This document shows, piece after piece, positions 52,887-61,689 of a stretch of DNA of 64,000 nt. A program made the translations under genes and the position numbers. The DNA lies in NCBI RefSeq assembly GCF_052180245.1, contig NZ_CP197474.1:2976001-3040000 (forward strand), in the 5' to 3' direction. Position 1 is the first letter of the stretch, and each line of letters begins with the position of its first letter. Source of the DNA: Parapusillimonas sp013416435. GTDB lineage: Bacteria > Pseudomonadota > Gammaproteobacteria > Burkholderiales > Burkholderiaceae_B. The notes below the pieces were generated by a model, which saw nothing but the letters and a program-made list of their open reading frames with translations, made no database searches and was not told the DNA's origin.

Positions 52887-53389
52887 CGGCGTACCTCGAA
52901 CGAGGCCTGCCTGACGGGATTCACCCCGGCTATCTCACGGTGGGCGTCCAGGTAGTCGCCCAGCCCGGCGGGCTCGTCGGCGACGCTGGCCATCAGCGGA
53001 GCGCCGGTTACCGGAATGGATTGCTCGCCGGCCATGTACGGCAAGGCCACCCAGACGACGGTCGCCACGGCGGCCGCCACCGCCAGCCCTGACAGGCCGA
53101 TGCGCAGCGGACTGCTTCGGCGCAGGTTGCGGGGCGCCACGATGGGCGGCTCGGCGTCGATGGCCTTGGAAACCCGGGCGTAGAAGAAGTCCGAGGGCTT
53201 GACGGCCAGGTCCTGATTGCGCAGGACATCGCCAATCAGGTGATAGGTATCCCATACCTGGCGTCCGTAGGGTGTATCCAATTCTTCAGGACGGATATCG
53301 TCTTCACCATCTATCCAAGAAGAAACCGACGCCTCCCAGGAAGGCTGAGCATCGTCCTGATTCAGCCCGGTCCGATTGACGTATTGCAT
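52883..53389 (-). CDS. rseA: Anti-sigma-E factor RseA/MucA-like
   Basis: 168 residues. The N-terminal cytoplasmic anti-sigma domain is recognisable (WEASVSSWIDGEDDIRPEEL, WDTYHLIGDVLRN). One membrane segment (LSGLAVAAAVATVVWVALPYMAG, about residues 103-123) leads to a short periplasmic tail that would meet RseB. It holds RpoE at the membrane until regulated proteolysis. It starts 9 bp after the rpoE stop. Confidence 0.92.
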   Translation of the reverse strand: MQYVNRTGLNQDDAQPSWEASVSSWIDGEDDIRPEELDTPYGRQVWDTYHLIGDVLRNQDLAVKPSDFFYARVSKAIDAEPPIVAPRNLRRSSPLRIGLSGLAVAAAVATVVWVALPYMAGEQSIPVTGAPLMASVADEPAGLGDYLDAHREIAGVNPVRQASFEVRR

Positions 53390-53398
53390 TGTGGCTCC

Positions 53399-53998
53399 TT
53401 ACCAACGACGGTCGGAATCGCCGCCCAGCACTGGACGCAACTGCGCCGCAATGGCTTCCCGTGCCCGGAAGATCCGTGAACGGACCGTTCCGATGGGACA
53501 GCCCATGCTTTGGGCGATATCCTCGTAACTCATACCTTCAATTTCGCGCAGCACGATGGCTGTGCGCAGGTCTTCCGGCAAACTGCTGATGGCCGCGTTC
53601 ACCGTCTCGACGATTTCACGGCTGGCCATGGCTGATTCCGGGGTGTTGATGTCTGTTAGGTTGTCAATTTGGCTAAAAGTTTCACCATCTTCAGACTCAA
53701 TTGCATTTAAAGTGACGGGGCGCCTGCCGCTGGCCGCCTGCCAGTTGCGCGCCGTATTGATGGCGATTCTGTAAAGCCAGGTATAAAAGGCGCTTTCGCC
53801 CCTGAATTGGGGCAAGGCCCGATAAGCCTTGATGAATGCCTCCTGGGCGACGTCTTCGACCTCGGCCGGGTCGCGTATCATGCGCGACAGCAAGCGCATG
53901 ATCTTGCGCTGATACTTGAGCACCAGAAGATCATAGGCGCGCTTGTCGCCTCGCTGAACGCGAGCGACCAGTTCGGCATCGACATCGCGTTCGCTCAT
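53399..53998 (-). CDS. rpoE: RNA polymerase sigma-E factor (RpoE/AlgU)
   Basis: 199 residues, the usual length. Region 2 is in MRLLSRMIRDPAEVEDVAQEAFIKAYRALPQFRGESAFYTWLYRIAINTARN (in parts); region 4 in LPEDLRTAIVLREIEGMSYEDIAQSMGCPIGTVRSRIFRAREAI (in parts). It directs the envelope-stress response. The operon order rpoE-rseA-rseB-mucD is conserved. The start overlaps the preceding small gene by 4 bp (ATGA). Confidence 0.97.
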   Translation of the reverse strand: MSERDVDAELVARVQRGDKRAYDLLVLKYQRKIMRLLSRMIRDPAEVEDVAQEAFIKAYRALPQFRGESAFYTWLYRIAINTARNWQAASGRRPVTLNAIESEDGETFSQIDNLTDINTPESAMASREIVETVNAAISSLPEDLRTAIVLREIEGMSYEDIAQSMGCPIGTVRSRIFRAREAIAAQLRPVLGGDSDRRW

Positions 53999-54345
53999 GG
54001 TGTGTCCTTATTATGACTACGGTCCGGCATGGCCTGCTGCGCGGCGACGCATCTCCGCAAGTGACGCCATTCTCCTTCCTTCAGGCCGGCTTTCCATACA
54101 GTGAACTCTAGTGGTTTTCCCCGAGCGCCGGGGGCATCTTCCTGAAATCGCAGCGTGATCCAGGCAAAGGCGGGCCACGCATGCACCAGCCGCAAGGGGC
54201 GGACCGTGCCGGCCAGGGAGACCGCCCAATGGCCGGCGCCCTGGAGTGTCAGCGTTGCCGGCGCATCCGGGTCCGCCAAGCCGAGCGCCTTCGCCAGGTC
54301 GGCCCAGCGGCCGGGCCGGACCGGCCAGCAGCCGACCATCGACAT
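53995..54345 (-). CDS. Small protein resembling the C-terminal part of YgfX-type proteins
   Basis: About 116 residues from ATG 54343-54345 (MSMVGCWPVRPGRW); a second ATG two codons later is possible. The C-terminal part (RLVHAWPAFAWITLRFQED, PLEFTVWKAGLKEGEWRHLRRCV, in parts) resembles the end of YgfX-like proteins that often sit between fabF-like genes and rpoE. The usual N-terminal membrane helices are missing, so it may be truncated or a distinct family. It overlaps rpoE by 4 bp and lies 13 bp after fabF. Confidence 0.6.
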   Translation of the reverse strand: MSMVGCWPVRPGRWADLAKALGLADPDAPATLTLQGAGHWAVSLAGTVRPLRLVHAWPAFAWITLRFQEDAPGARGKPLEFTVWKAGLKEGEWRHLRRCVAAQQAMPDRSHNKDTP

Positions 54346-54358
54346 GGGGCCGGCCAGC

Positions 54359-55588
54359 CTAGATCCTCCGGACGACCATGGACCCGTTCGTGCCGCCAAA
54401 ACCGAAGGAATTGGACAGCGCGACGTCGATCTTCATGTCGCGCGCCTGGTTGGCGCAGTAGTCCAGGTCGCACTCGGGATCCTGGTTGAAGATATTGATC
54501 GTGGGCGGCGAAATCTGATAGTGGACCGCCAAGGTCGTGAAAACCGCTTCGATACCGCCGGCCGCCCCGAGCAGGTGCCCGGTCATCGACTTGGTGGAGT
54601 TCACCACCAGACGGGCAGCGTGGTCGCCGAAAGCCAGCTTGAGCGCTTCGGTTTCGTTCTTGTCGCCCAAAGGCGTGGACGTGCCGTGCGCATTCACGTA
54701 ATCGACGTCCTGAGGATTGATCCCGCCACTGCGCAAGGCGTTGAGGATGCCGCGGCGCGGACCGTCGCGGTCGGGCGACGTGATGTGGTGGGCATCGGAG
54801 CTCATGCCATAGCCTGCGAATTCGCCGTAGATGCGGGCGCCACGCTTGCGAGCGTGCTCGTACTCTTCGAGCACCACCACGCCTGCCCCTTCGCCCAGCA
54901 CGAAGCCATCGCGATCGCGGTCCCAAGGCCGCGAAGCCGTGGCGGGATCATCGTTGCGGGTGGACAGGGCACGCATGGCGGCGAAGCCACCCACGCCCAG
55001 GGGCGAGACAGTGGATTCCGCACCGCCGGCCACCATGACGTCGGCATCGCCGTACTCGATGAGCCGCGCCGCGTCGCCGATGGAGTGCAGGCCGGTCGTG
55101 CAGGCCGAAACGACGGCGTAGCTGGGTCCCTTGAAACCCAGCATGATGGACAGTTGTCCGGAAATCAGGTTGATCAGCGAGGCAGGCACGAAGAACGGGG
55201 AAATCCGGCGCGGACCGCGTTCCAGGTATTCCGCCTGAGTTTCTTCTATGCGAGGCAAACCGCCGATGCCCGACCCGACGATGACGCCGACGCGCTCGGC
55301 GTTTTCCTCGGTGATTTCGAGGCCGGCGTCGCGCCATGCCTGCATGCCCGCCGCCACGCCGTAATGGATGAAAGTATCCATTGTTTTGGCTTCCTTGGCG
55401 GACATGTACTGCGTAACGTCGAAACCCTTGACCTCACCCGCTATCTGGGCATTGAGCGCAGACGGATCGAAGCGCGTGATTCGGCTGATGCCCGAACGCC
55501 CGTTGACGATATTGTCCCAGGCTGTGGGAATATCGTTGCCGACTGGCGAGACAATACCCAGGCCGGTAATGACGACACGTCGTTTCAC
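54359..55588 (-). CDS. fabF: 3-oxoacyl-ACP synthase II
   Basis: 409 residues. The condensing-enzyme triad is visible: Cys163 in VVSACTTGLHSIGD, His in NAHGTSTPLGD and His in KSMTGHLLGAAGG. FabF elongates acyl-ACP with malonyl-ACP and controls temperature-dependent unsaturated chain formation. It follows acpP with a 153-bp gap that contains two terminator-like hairpins. Confidence 0.97.
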   Translation of the reverse strand: MKRRVVITGLGIVSPVGNDIPTAWDNIVNGRSGISRITRFDPSALNAQIAGEVKGFDVTQYMSAKEAKTMDTFIHYGVAAGMQAWRDAGLEITEENAERVGVIVGSGIGGLPRIEETQAEYLERGPRRISPFFVPASLINLISGQLSIMLGFKGPSYAVVSACTTGLHSIGDAARLIEYGDADVMVAGGAESTVSPLGVGGFAAMRALSTRNDDPATASRPWDRDRDGFVLGEGAGVVVLEEYEHARKRGARIYGEFAGYGMSSDAHHITSPDRDGPRRGILNALRSGGINPQDVDYVNAHGTSTPLGDKNETEALKLAFGDHAARLVVNSTKSMTGHLLGAAGGIEAVFTTLAVHYQISPPTINIFNQDPECDLDYCANQARDMKIDVALSNSFGFGGTNGSMVVRRI

Positions 55589-55600
55589 GGATGACTCCTA

Positions 55601-55635
55601 AAATAAAAAAGCGGTTTAAAGCCCGCAGGCACCGC
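55601..55635 (-). terminator. Terminator-like hairpin just before fabF
   Basis: Minus strand GCGGT...ACCGC (5-bp arms, loop of 15) followed by TTTTTTATTT. It lies only 12 bp before the fabF start codon, so it could attenuate transcription from acpP or influence fabF translation. Short stem, moderate confidence. Confidence 0.5.
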
Positions 55636-55680
55636 GCCTAGCCAAGCAATAGCGCTTGGGAAGAAGCGGGGCCCGGCTCT

Positions 55681-55709
55681 AAAAACCGCCCTGAAGGGAG
55701 GAGCGGCGG
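55681..55709 (-). terminator. Terminator-like hairpin between acpP and fabF
   Basis: Minus strand CCGCC...GGCGG arms followed by TTTTT. It lies 33 bp after the acpP stop. Such a partial terminator would explain the usual excess of acpP over fabF message. Confidence 0.55.
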
Positions 55710-55741
55710 AGAAAACCGCGCCCGCACCCGAAAATGGAAAA

Positions 55742-55981
55742 TTACTGTTTGCTGTGCGAAGAGATGTAATCAACAGCTTGCTGAACCGTCGTGATTTTCT
55801 CTGCCTCTTCGTCAGGAATTTCAGTTTCGAATTCATCTTCGAGTGCCATCACGAGCTCGACCATATCGAGCGAATCGGCACCGAGGTCGTCAAGGAAGGA
55901 AGATTCGTTTTTGATCTCGGCTTCGTTGACGCCAAGTTGTTCAGCGACGATCTTCTTGACGCGCTGTTCGATGCTTTCCAT
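55742..55981 (-). CDS. acpP: Acyl carrier protein
   Basis: 79 residues, very acidic. Phosphopantetheine attaches to Ser37 in the DSLDMVELVMALEDEF motif. It carries the growing acyl chain in fatty acid synthesis and supplies PlsX. The ATG at 55979-55981 is preceded by TTGGAGATC. It has its own promoter candidate (-10 TATAAT) between it and fabG. Confidence 0.98.
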   Translation of the reverse strand: MESIEQRVKKIVAEQLGVNEAEIKNESSFLDDLGADSLDMVELVMALEDEFETEIPDEEAEKITTVQQAVDYISSHSKQ

Positions 55982-56012
55982 GCAGATCTCCAAGTGGGGA
56001 AAATTCCCGCGA

Positions 56013-56018
56013 ATTATA
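56013..56018 (-). promoter_or_regulatory. Candidate -10 box of the acpP promoter
   Basis: A perfect TATAAT on the minus strand about 32 bp before the acpP start codon; the upstream -35 region is poorly matched. The 183-bp fabG-acpP gap (55982-56164) holds no gene. Confidence 0.5.
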
Positions 56019-56164
56019 GCCAAACGAATAAGTTATTGGTGTTGGCCATGATAAAAAACAGCATTGCCGAATGCTCAAGTCGCCCGCCTGGTTGCTGCAG
56101 GCGCATTCGGAACACCCTAAAAGTGGACAGATTTTACCCTACGAGAGGGTCACTGTCGGTTTCG

Positions 56165-56905
56165 TTACATATACATTCCGCCATTCACGTGCACGGTCGT
56201 GCCCGTGATGTAGCCCGCTTGCGGGCTGGCAAGGAATGCGACGGCGTGGGCGATGTCCGTGGCGGCGCCCAGGCGTCCCAAGGGAATCTGCGACAGTATC
56301 GCCGCCGTCTGGGTTTCGTTCAGGGCGCGCGTCATGTCGGTTTCGATGAAACCCGGCGCCACGCAATTGACGGTGATGTTCCGGCTGCCCAGTTCGCGCG
56401 CCAGCGCACGCGACATGCCGGCGACGCCGGCCTTGGCGGCCGCGTAATTGGCCTGGCCAGGGTTGCCGCTGGAACCGATCACCGAGGTGATGTTGATGAT
56501 GCGTCCCCAGCGGGCCTTCATCATGCTCTTGGTCACGGCCCGCGACAGGCGGAACACCGCCGTCAGATTGGTGTCGATCACCGCTTGCCAGTCATCGTCC
56601 TTCATGCGCATTGCCAGATTGTCGCGCGTGATGCCCGCATTATTGACCAGGATGTGCGGCCCGCCCTCCTGGGCCAGGTCGGCCACTACCCGCTCGCAAG
56701 CGGCAGCGTCGTCCACATTGAGCGCCACGCCGCGGCCACCGGACCCGGCCAGCATTTCGCCTATCGATTGCGCGCCCGACTCCGACGTCGCCGTGCCGAT
56801 CACGACGGCGCCCCGCGCAGCGAGTTCAAGCGCGATCGCTTTTCCTATGCCGCGCGTCGCGCCGGTCACCAGGGCAGTCTTGCCCTCGAGTTGTTTGTCT
56901 TGCAT
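56165..56905 (-). CDS. fabG: 3-oxoacyl-ACP reductase
   Basis: 246 residues from the ATG at 56903-56905; GGTGA overlapping the fabD stop serves as ribosome-binding site. Short-chain dehydrogenase features: TGATRGIGKAIA for NADPH, NNAGITRDNL, and the catalytic Tyr/Lys in YAAAKAGVAGMSRALA. It reduces 3-oxoacyl-ACP. Part of plsX-fabH-fabD-fabG. Confidence 0.97.
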   Translation of the reverse strand: MQDKQLEGKTALVTGATRGIGKAIALELAARGAVVIGTATSESGAQSIGEMLAGSGGRGVALNVDDAAACERVVADLAQEGGPHILVNNAGITRDNLAMRMKDDDWQAVIDTNLTAVFRLSRAVTKSMMKARWGRIINITSVIGSSGNPGQANYAAAKAGVAGMSRALARELGSRNITVNCVAPGFIETDMTRALNETQTAAILSQIPLGRLGAATDIAHAVAFLASPQAGYITGTTVHVNGGMYM

Positions 56906-56910
56906 TGACG

Positions 56911-57843
56911 TCACCCTTGTAAAGTGTCCAAAGCATGCTGCAAGGAAGCCGGGTCGGTAATGGCCAGCCCGACCAGTTCACGGTCGATGCGCTTGGTCAG
57001 CCCGCTGAGCACCTTGCCCGGCCCGCATTCGACCACGTGAGTGATTCCCTGCGCCTTCATGGCCTGTATGGTTTCGACCCAGCGCACAGCATGCCAGGCC
57101 TGCCTGACGAGCGCATCCTTGATGCCGCCGGGATCGGATATTTCGGCCACGTCGACGTTATTGATCAGGGGGATGGCCGGCGCGGACATATCGATGCCGG
57201 ACAGGGCCTCTTCGAGAACCAGCGCGGCAGGCTTGAGCAGGCGGGAATGGAAAGGCGCGGACACCGGAAGGACCAGCGCGCGCTTCGCGCCCGCCGCCTT
57301 GGCCAGATCGCAGGCGCGCTGCACTGCGTCCTTGTGCCCGGCGATGACCACCTGTTCCGGCGCATTGAAGTTCACGGCCTCCACGACCTCGCCCTGTGCC
57401 GCATCGGCACATACCGAGCGCACGGTGTCGTCGTCCAGGCCCAATATGGCGGCCATGCCGCCGGTGCCCACTGGCACGGCTTCCTGCATGGCGTCGGCGC
57501 GGATCCGTACGATGCGCACCGCGTCTTCCAGACGGATGGCGTCGGCGGCGGCAAGCGCGGAGTACTCGCCCAGGCTATGCCCGGCCACCAGCACGGGCTT
57601 TGCACCGCCCGCGGCGATCCAGGCCCGGTACATGGCCACCGCTGCCGTCAGCATGGCCGGCTGGGTGTTCGTGGTGAGATTGAGCTCGTCGGCCGGGCCG
57701 CCGGCAATCAGCGCCCCCAGGTCTTGCCCCAGCGCGTCGGAAGCCTGCTTGATGGTGTCTTCCACCACCTGGTTGCCGGCCCAGGCGTCGAGCATCCCAA
57801 CCGATTGGGAACCCTGGCCCGGAAATACAAATGCAACTTTCAT
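56911..57843 (-). CDS. fabD: Malonyl-CoA-ACP transacylase
   Basis: 310 residues from ATG 57841-57843 (MKVAFVFPGQGSQ); a TTG three codons earlier is less likely. The catalytic Ser is in VAGHSLGEYSALAA (about Ser90), with Arg in RADAMQEAVP and His in VSAPFHSRLL. It loads malonate onto ACP. It ends 5 bp before the fabG start. Confidence 0.97.
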   Translation of the reverse strand: MKVAFVFPGQGSQSVGMLDAWAGNQVVEDTIKQASDALGQDLGALIAGGPADELNLTTNTQPAMLTAAVAMYRAWIAAGGAKPVLVAGHSLGEYSALAAADAIRLEDAVRIVRIRADAMQEAVPVGTGGMAAILGLDDDTVRSVCADAAQGEVVEAVNFNAPEQVVIAGHKDAVQRACDLAKAAGAKRALVLPVSAPFHSRLLKPAALVLEEALSGIDMSAPAIPLINNVDVAEISDPGGIKDALVRQAWHAVRWVETIQAMKAQGITHVVECGPGKVLSGLTKRIDRELVGLAITDPASLQHALDTLQG

Positions 57844-57879
57844 AGAATCCAATGAAAACGGTTAGACGATCCTGCTGCC

Positions 57880-58854
57880 TTACATGCGGGCCAGCACAGA
57901 TCCCCAGGTGAAGCCGCCGCCCACCCCTTGCATCATGACCAGGTCGCCCTGCTTGATGCGCCCGTCGCGGCGGGCGGCATCGAAAGCAAGGGGAACGCTG
58001 GCCGCCGAGGTATTCGCGTGCTGATCCACCGTGACGACGACTTTATCGTCCGTCAGGCCGAGCCGGCGCCCAAGGAAATTGATGATGCGGACATTCGCCT
58101 GATGCGGCACGAACCAATCGATTTCTTCGAGCTTGATGCCGGCTTCCGCGCATACGTCGGTGGCGGACTTGGCCAGGGAAGTGACGGCAAGCTTGAATAC
58201 CGCCTGCCCGTCCATGCGCAGGAAGGGATCGCCCACGACTTTTCCGTGCGCCACGTTGCCGGCCGCGCACAGGATTTTCATCTGGCTTCCGTCGGCATTC
58301 AGCTGGGCGGCAATGATGCCGGGCTCGTCGGCGGCCTTGAGCACCACCGCGCCCGCGCCGTCGCCGAACAGGACGCAGGTGCCGCGGTCGTTCCAATCGA
58401 GGATGCTGGAGAACACTTCGGCGCCGATGACCAGGGCGGTCTTGGCGCGGCCCGCGCGGATGAAGGCATCGGCCGTCGCCAGCGCATACACGAAGCCGCT
58501 GCAAACCGCCTGGACGTCGAATGCCGCTCCGCCCTTCGATCCCAGAGCCGCCTGAACCAGGCATGCCGTGCTCGGGAAGACGAAGTCGGGAGTGGAGGTC
58601 GCGACGATGATGAGGTCCAGGTCTTCGGCCGCCACGCCGGCGTCATCCAGCGCGATTTGCGCGGCGCGGGTCGCCAATTGGCTCGTCGTCACGCCGGGAT
58701 CGGCCAGATGGCGCTGCCGTATGCCCGTGCGCTCGACGATCCAGGTGTCCGAAGTTTCGATTTGTCGAGTCGCCAGGTCCGCTGCAAGATCGTCATTGGT
58801 CACGACCCTGGGCGGCAGATAGCCGCCCGACCCGATAATTTTCGCATAAGGCAT
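57880..58854 (-). CDS. fabH: 3-oxoacyl-ACP synthase III
   Basis: 324 residues. Catalytic Cys118 is in VQAVCSGFVYALATAD, with His in DWFVPHQANVRI and Asn in VDQHANTSAASVPLA. It starts fatty-acid synthesis by joining acetyl-CoA and malonyl-ACP. Lies 20 bp after plsX and 36 bp before fabD. Confidence 0.97.
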   Translation of the reverse strand: MPYAKIIGSGGYLPPRVVTNDDLAADLATRQIETSDTWIVERTGIRQRHLADPGVTTSQLATRAAQIALDDAGVAAEDLDLIIVATSTPDFVFPSTACLVQAALGSKGGAAFDVQAVCSGFVYALATADAFIRAGRAKTALVIGAEVFSSILDWNDRGTCVLFGDGAGAVVLKAADEPGIIAAQLNADGSQMKILCAAGNVAHGKVVGDPFLRMDGQAVFKLAVTSLAKSATDVCAEAGIKLEEIDWFVPHQANVRIINFLGRRLGLTDDKVVVTVDQHANTSAASVPLAFDAARRDGRIKQGDLVMMQGVGGGFTWGSVLARM

Positions 58855-58874
58855 AGTAGCTTCCAGATACCTGG

Positions 58875-59957
58875 CTATGGCGCAGGATCAGATACATCGT
58901 TGGCGAGCTCCGCCGATTGCACGGCCGCAGCCTGCAAGCTCTGGCGAAGGCGATCTATGGCGCTTGTCGTTCCGTCAAGCAGGCCTTTGTGCACCGCATC
59001 GCGCGCGCGTTGCAGTGCATAGCCGAACGCATAGGCGTCGGCGGATCCATGGCTCTTTATGACGATTCCGCGCAGGCCCAGCAATGCGGCGCCGTTATAG
59101 CGCCGGTTGTCGACACGGTCGCGCAAGCGATTGAGCACAGGCTTGGCCACCATGCCGGCCGCCATCGACAGCGCGTCCCGGGTGAATTCGGCGCGCATCA
59201 TGTTGGCAACCATCTTGGCCAGCCCTTCGATGGATTTGAGTACTACATTGCCGACGAAGCCATCGCAGACGATGACGTCGACGGTACCTTTGCAGATATC
59301 GTCGCCTTCGACATTGCCGTAGAAATTCAAACCGCTGCCGCGCAGCAACTCCGCGGCCTGCTTGACGACTTCGTTGCCCTTGATGACCTCTTCGCCGATA
59401 TTGAGCAGGCCGATGGTGGGCCTTTCGTGCCGATCGACGGTGGAGGCCAGGGCGGAGCCCATGATGGCGAACTGCAATAAATGCTCGGCCGTACAGTCCA
59501 CATTGGCCCCCAGGTCCAGCATGGTGGTCGCGCCACCCTTCTGGTTGGGTATGGAAGTGGCGATGGCGGGCCGGTCGATGCCGTCGAGCGTCTTGAGGAC
59601 GTAGCGCGAAATGGCCATCCAGGCGCCGGTATTGCCCGCCGAGATGCAGGCGTCGGCACGCCCATCCTTGACCGCTTGCGCAGCCACGCGCATGGACGAA
59701 TCCTTTTTGCGGCGAAGGGCGATCTCGACCGAATCGTCCATAGTGACGACCTCGGACGCAGGAAGGATTTCATACCACTGCCTGCCCAGGCTTGCCAAGC
59801 CCTGAAGCGCGGTTTCGATCGCCGCGGGGTCGCCCGCGAGAAGAAAGCGCGTATCGGGATGTTGCTTTGCAAACTGATGGGCCGCAGGAACGGTGACCGG
59901 CAAGCCGACATCACCGCCCATGCAATCGATGGCGATCCGAGTTTCTGATTTCGACAT
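58875..59957 (-). CDS. plsX: Phosphate acyltransferase PlsX
   Basis: 360 residues from ATG 59955-59957 (MSKSETRIAIDCMGGD). Family segments: IAIDCMGGDVG, CISAGNTGAWMA, LDLGANVDCTAEHLLQFA and VIVCDGFVGNVVLKSIEG. It makes acyl-phosphate from acyl-ACP for phospholipid synthesis. In E. coli order rpmF-plsX-fabH. Confidence 0.97.
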   Translation of the reverse strand: MSKSETRIAIDCMGGDVGLPVTVPAAHQFAKQHPDTRFLLAGDPAAIETALQGLASLGRQWYEILPASEVVTMDDSVEIALRRKKDSSMRVAAQAVKDGRADACISAGNTGAWMAISRYVLKTLDGIDRPAIATSIPNQKGGATTMLDLGANVDCTAEHLLQFAIMGSALASTVDRHERPTIGLLNIGEEVIKGNEVVKQAAELLRGSGLNFYGNVEGDDICKGTVDVIVCDGFVGNVVLKSIEGLAKMVANMMRAEFTRDALSMAAGMVAKPVLNRLRDRVDNRRYNGAALLGLRGIVIKSHGSADAYAFGYALQRARDAVHKGLLDGTTSAIDRLRQSLQAAAVQSAELANDVSDPAP

Positions 59958-60003
59958 CAAGCGCGCAATCTGTGGCGTTTATAGCGAGATCGCTGGACGA
60001 AGC

Positions 60004-60186
60004 TTATTCGTCGTTCTTGGTCTTGATCACTTTACGGCCACGGTAGATACCGTTGGGGCTGATATGGTGACGCAGGTGCAATTCACCGGTGGTGGGTTCT
60101 ACAGCCGTGGGAGGCGTGGTAAGAAAATCGTGCGAACGATGCATACCGCGTTTAGACGGGCTCTTTTTGTTTTGCTGAACGGCCAT
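60004..60186 (-). CDS. rpmF: 50S ribosomal protein L32
   Basis: 60 residues, basic, starting MAVQQNKKSPSKRGMHRSHD and ending in the GELHLRHHISPNGIYRGRKV stretch. It is the cysteine-free form of L32. Sits between yceD and plsX, as in E. coli, where ribosomal and lipid synthesis genes are co-transcribed. Confidence 0.97.
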   Translation of the reverse strand: MAVQQNKKSPSKRGMHRSHDFLTTPPTAVEPTTGELHLRHHISPNGIYRGRKVIKTKNDE

Positions 60187-60247
60187 GATGACTCCTGAAA
60201 ACGGGTCGCTATTGTACGCGATAGCCCCGCAAGTTAAGTGCGTTAAA

Positions 60248-60877
60248 TCAATTTTTCTTGAGCTGGCTCAATACCGAGAACGGTGAAGGCCTGCCCGTGT
60301 CGCTGTCGGCATCCAAAGCCGCCGGCAACGAAGGACAAACATCGTGCTTGGGCACGTACGGCAGGGCGAGAATGATCTCGTCTTCGACGAGTTCCAGGAC
60401 ATCGAAACGCTGAGAGCCCAGAATACGCTCGGGCGCTTCGTCGTCGTCAAGCCCGCCTTCGGGATCGAGATCGGCTTCCGACGCAACGAGCTGCAAACGG
60501 CTGTCGACCTTGACAGGAAAAACAAAGGGCTGCATGCAACGCTGGCACATGAGCACCGGGCTCGCCTTGACATCGACACGCAAGAAACGCTGGCCGTGGG
60601 CGTCGGTTTCACCGCGCACCGACCAGACGACCTCGGAACCTTCCTGCGCAGGCAGATCGCCAATCAGGCGCTCAAAGCGGGCAATACCCGCCCGCCCGGC
60701 AACCTCGCGGCCCAACCGGGCAAGCACATAGGTATCTACGTACGCCTGGCTGCCTTGGTCGCTACTGCCTTGATCCGCAGTATTTCGACCCTCCGGGTCT
60801 GGACCCATATCTGGGTCCATATCTTGGCCCCTAGTATCTTGGCCCCTAGTATCTTGATCCCTAGTGTCTTGGTCCAT
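60248..60877 (-). CDS. yceD: YceD/DUF177 protein with a repetitive N-terminal extension
   Basis: 209 residues, about 35 more than E. coli YceD. The DUF177 body has ERLIGDLPAQEGSEV, the paired cysteines in PVLMCQRCMQPF and the acidic ending VEDEIILALPYVPKHDVC. YceD links to 23S rRNA accumulation. The extension begins with five-residue repeats MDQDT-RDQDT-RGQDT-RGQDM encoded by a 15-bp tandem repeat. AGGG six bases before the ATG supports this start, but an internal start cannot be excluded. Confidence 0.88.
   Translation of the reverse strand: MDQDTRDQDTRGQDTRGQDMDPDMGPDPEGRNTADQGSSDQGSQAYVDTYVLARLGREVAGRAGIARFERLIGDLPAQEGSEVVWSVRGETDAHGQRFLRVDVKASPVLMCQRCMQPFVFPVKVDSRLQLVASEADLDPEGGLDDDEAPERILGSQRFDVLELVEDEIILALPYVPKHDVCPSLPAALDADSDTGRPSPFSVLSQLKKN
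60821..60877. repeat. 15-bp tandem repeat, about 3.8 copies, at the yceD start
   Basis: Copies at 60821-60835, 60836-60850 (identical: ATCTTGGCCCCTAGT), 60851-60865 and a partial to 60877. The unit length is a multiple of three, so copy-number changes would alter protein length without a frameshift. Confidence 0.92.
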
Positions 60878-60997
60878 ATAGCCCTGTACCGTCCCGCGCG
60901 CAAAAGCTCCCCGTAAACCTTACAGTGGGCTTTCCCCCATGGGCTTTTCTCGTAAGCCTTTTCTCGCAAGCCCCGTGTTTTCTCGCCAACCGCGCTT

Positions 60998-61025
60998 TTC
61001 AAGCACAAAGAAAACATTAGATAAT
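60998..61025 (+). promoter_or_regulatory. Candidate promoter for maf
   Basis: TTCAAG and GATAAT with a 16-bp spacer, about 50 bp before the maf start, in the 196-bp divergent gap to yceD (60878-61073). Confidence 0.4.
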
Positions 61026-61073
61026 ACTGTGTTTCAGCAATCGCAGTCAAACAGAACAGGCCCAGCTTCGCTT

Positions 61074-61655
61074 ATGCGTCTCATCCTAGCCTCAAGCTCG
61101 CGCTATCGCAAAACCATGCTCGAACGGCTCGGCATGCCTTTTTGCAGCATATCGCCCGACATCGACGAATCGCCGCTGCAAGGCGAAACACCATCGCAGC
61201 TCGCACTGCGCCTTTCCATGGCGAAAGCCCAGGCCATCCTGGCCGGTCATCCGGACGCCGTCGTCATTGGCTCGGACCAGGTCGCCACGCTGGACGGCCA
61301 GCCCATCGGCAAGCCGGGCAATTTCGAGCGCGCCCGCGAACAACTGGAAATGCTCAGCGGGCGCACTGTGGAATTTCACAGCGCACTGTGCGTCACCGAC
61401 GGCAGGCGCTACGAAATCGACGACGTCGTCACGCGCTGCCGCTTCCGCAGCTTGCGCACAAGCGAAATCATAGCCTATCTGGAGAAAGAACAGCCCTACG
61501 ACACGGCCGGGAGCGCGAAAGCCGAGGGCCTGGGTATTGCCCTGATGGACGGCATGGAGTCCAATGACCCCACCGCCATCATCGGCCTGCCCCTGATCGC
61601 GCTGAGCCGCATGTTGCGCAGCTTCGGCCTGGATCCGCTCGCAGACGCCCAATAG
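61074..61655 (+). CDS. yceF: Maf-family nucleotide pyrophosphatase (YceF type)
   Basis: 193 residues from the ATG at 61074 (MRLILASSSRYRKTML). Maf signatures: LASSSRYR, SPDIDESP, VVIGSDQVATLDGQPIGKP, and YDTAGSAKAEGLGIALMDGMESNDPTAIIGLPL (in parts). The YceF subgroup hydrolyses 7-methyl-GTP; divergent placement next to yceD-rpmF matches E. coli yceF and supports that subgroup. Start codons further upstream would only add non-conserved residues. Confidence 0.93.
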   Translation: MRLILASSSRYRKTMLERLGMPFCSISPDIDESPLQGETPSQLALRLSMAKAQAILAGHPDAVVIGSDQVATLDGQPIGKPGNFERAREQLEMLSGRTVEFHSALCVTDGRRYEIDDVVTRCRFRSLRTSEIIAYLEKEQPYDTAGSAKAEGLGIALMDGMESNDPTAIIGLPLIALSRMLRSFGLDPLADAQ

Positions 61656-61689
61656 CACGCCTGTCGCTCATTCCCTACTGGAAAACACC

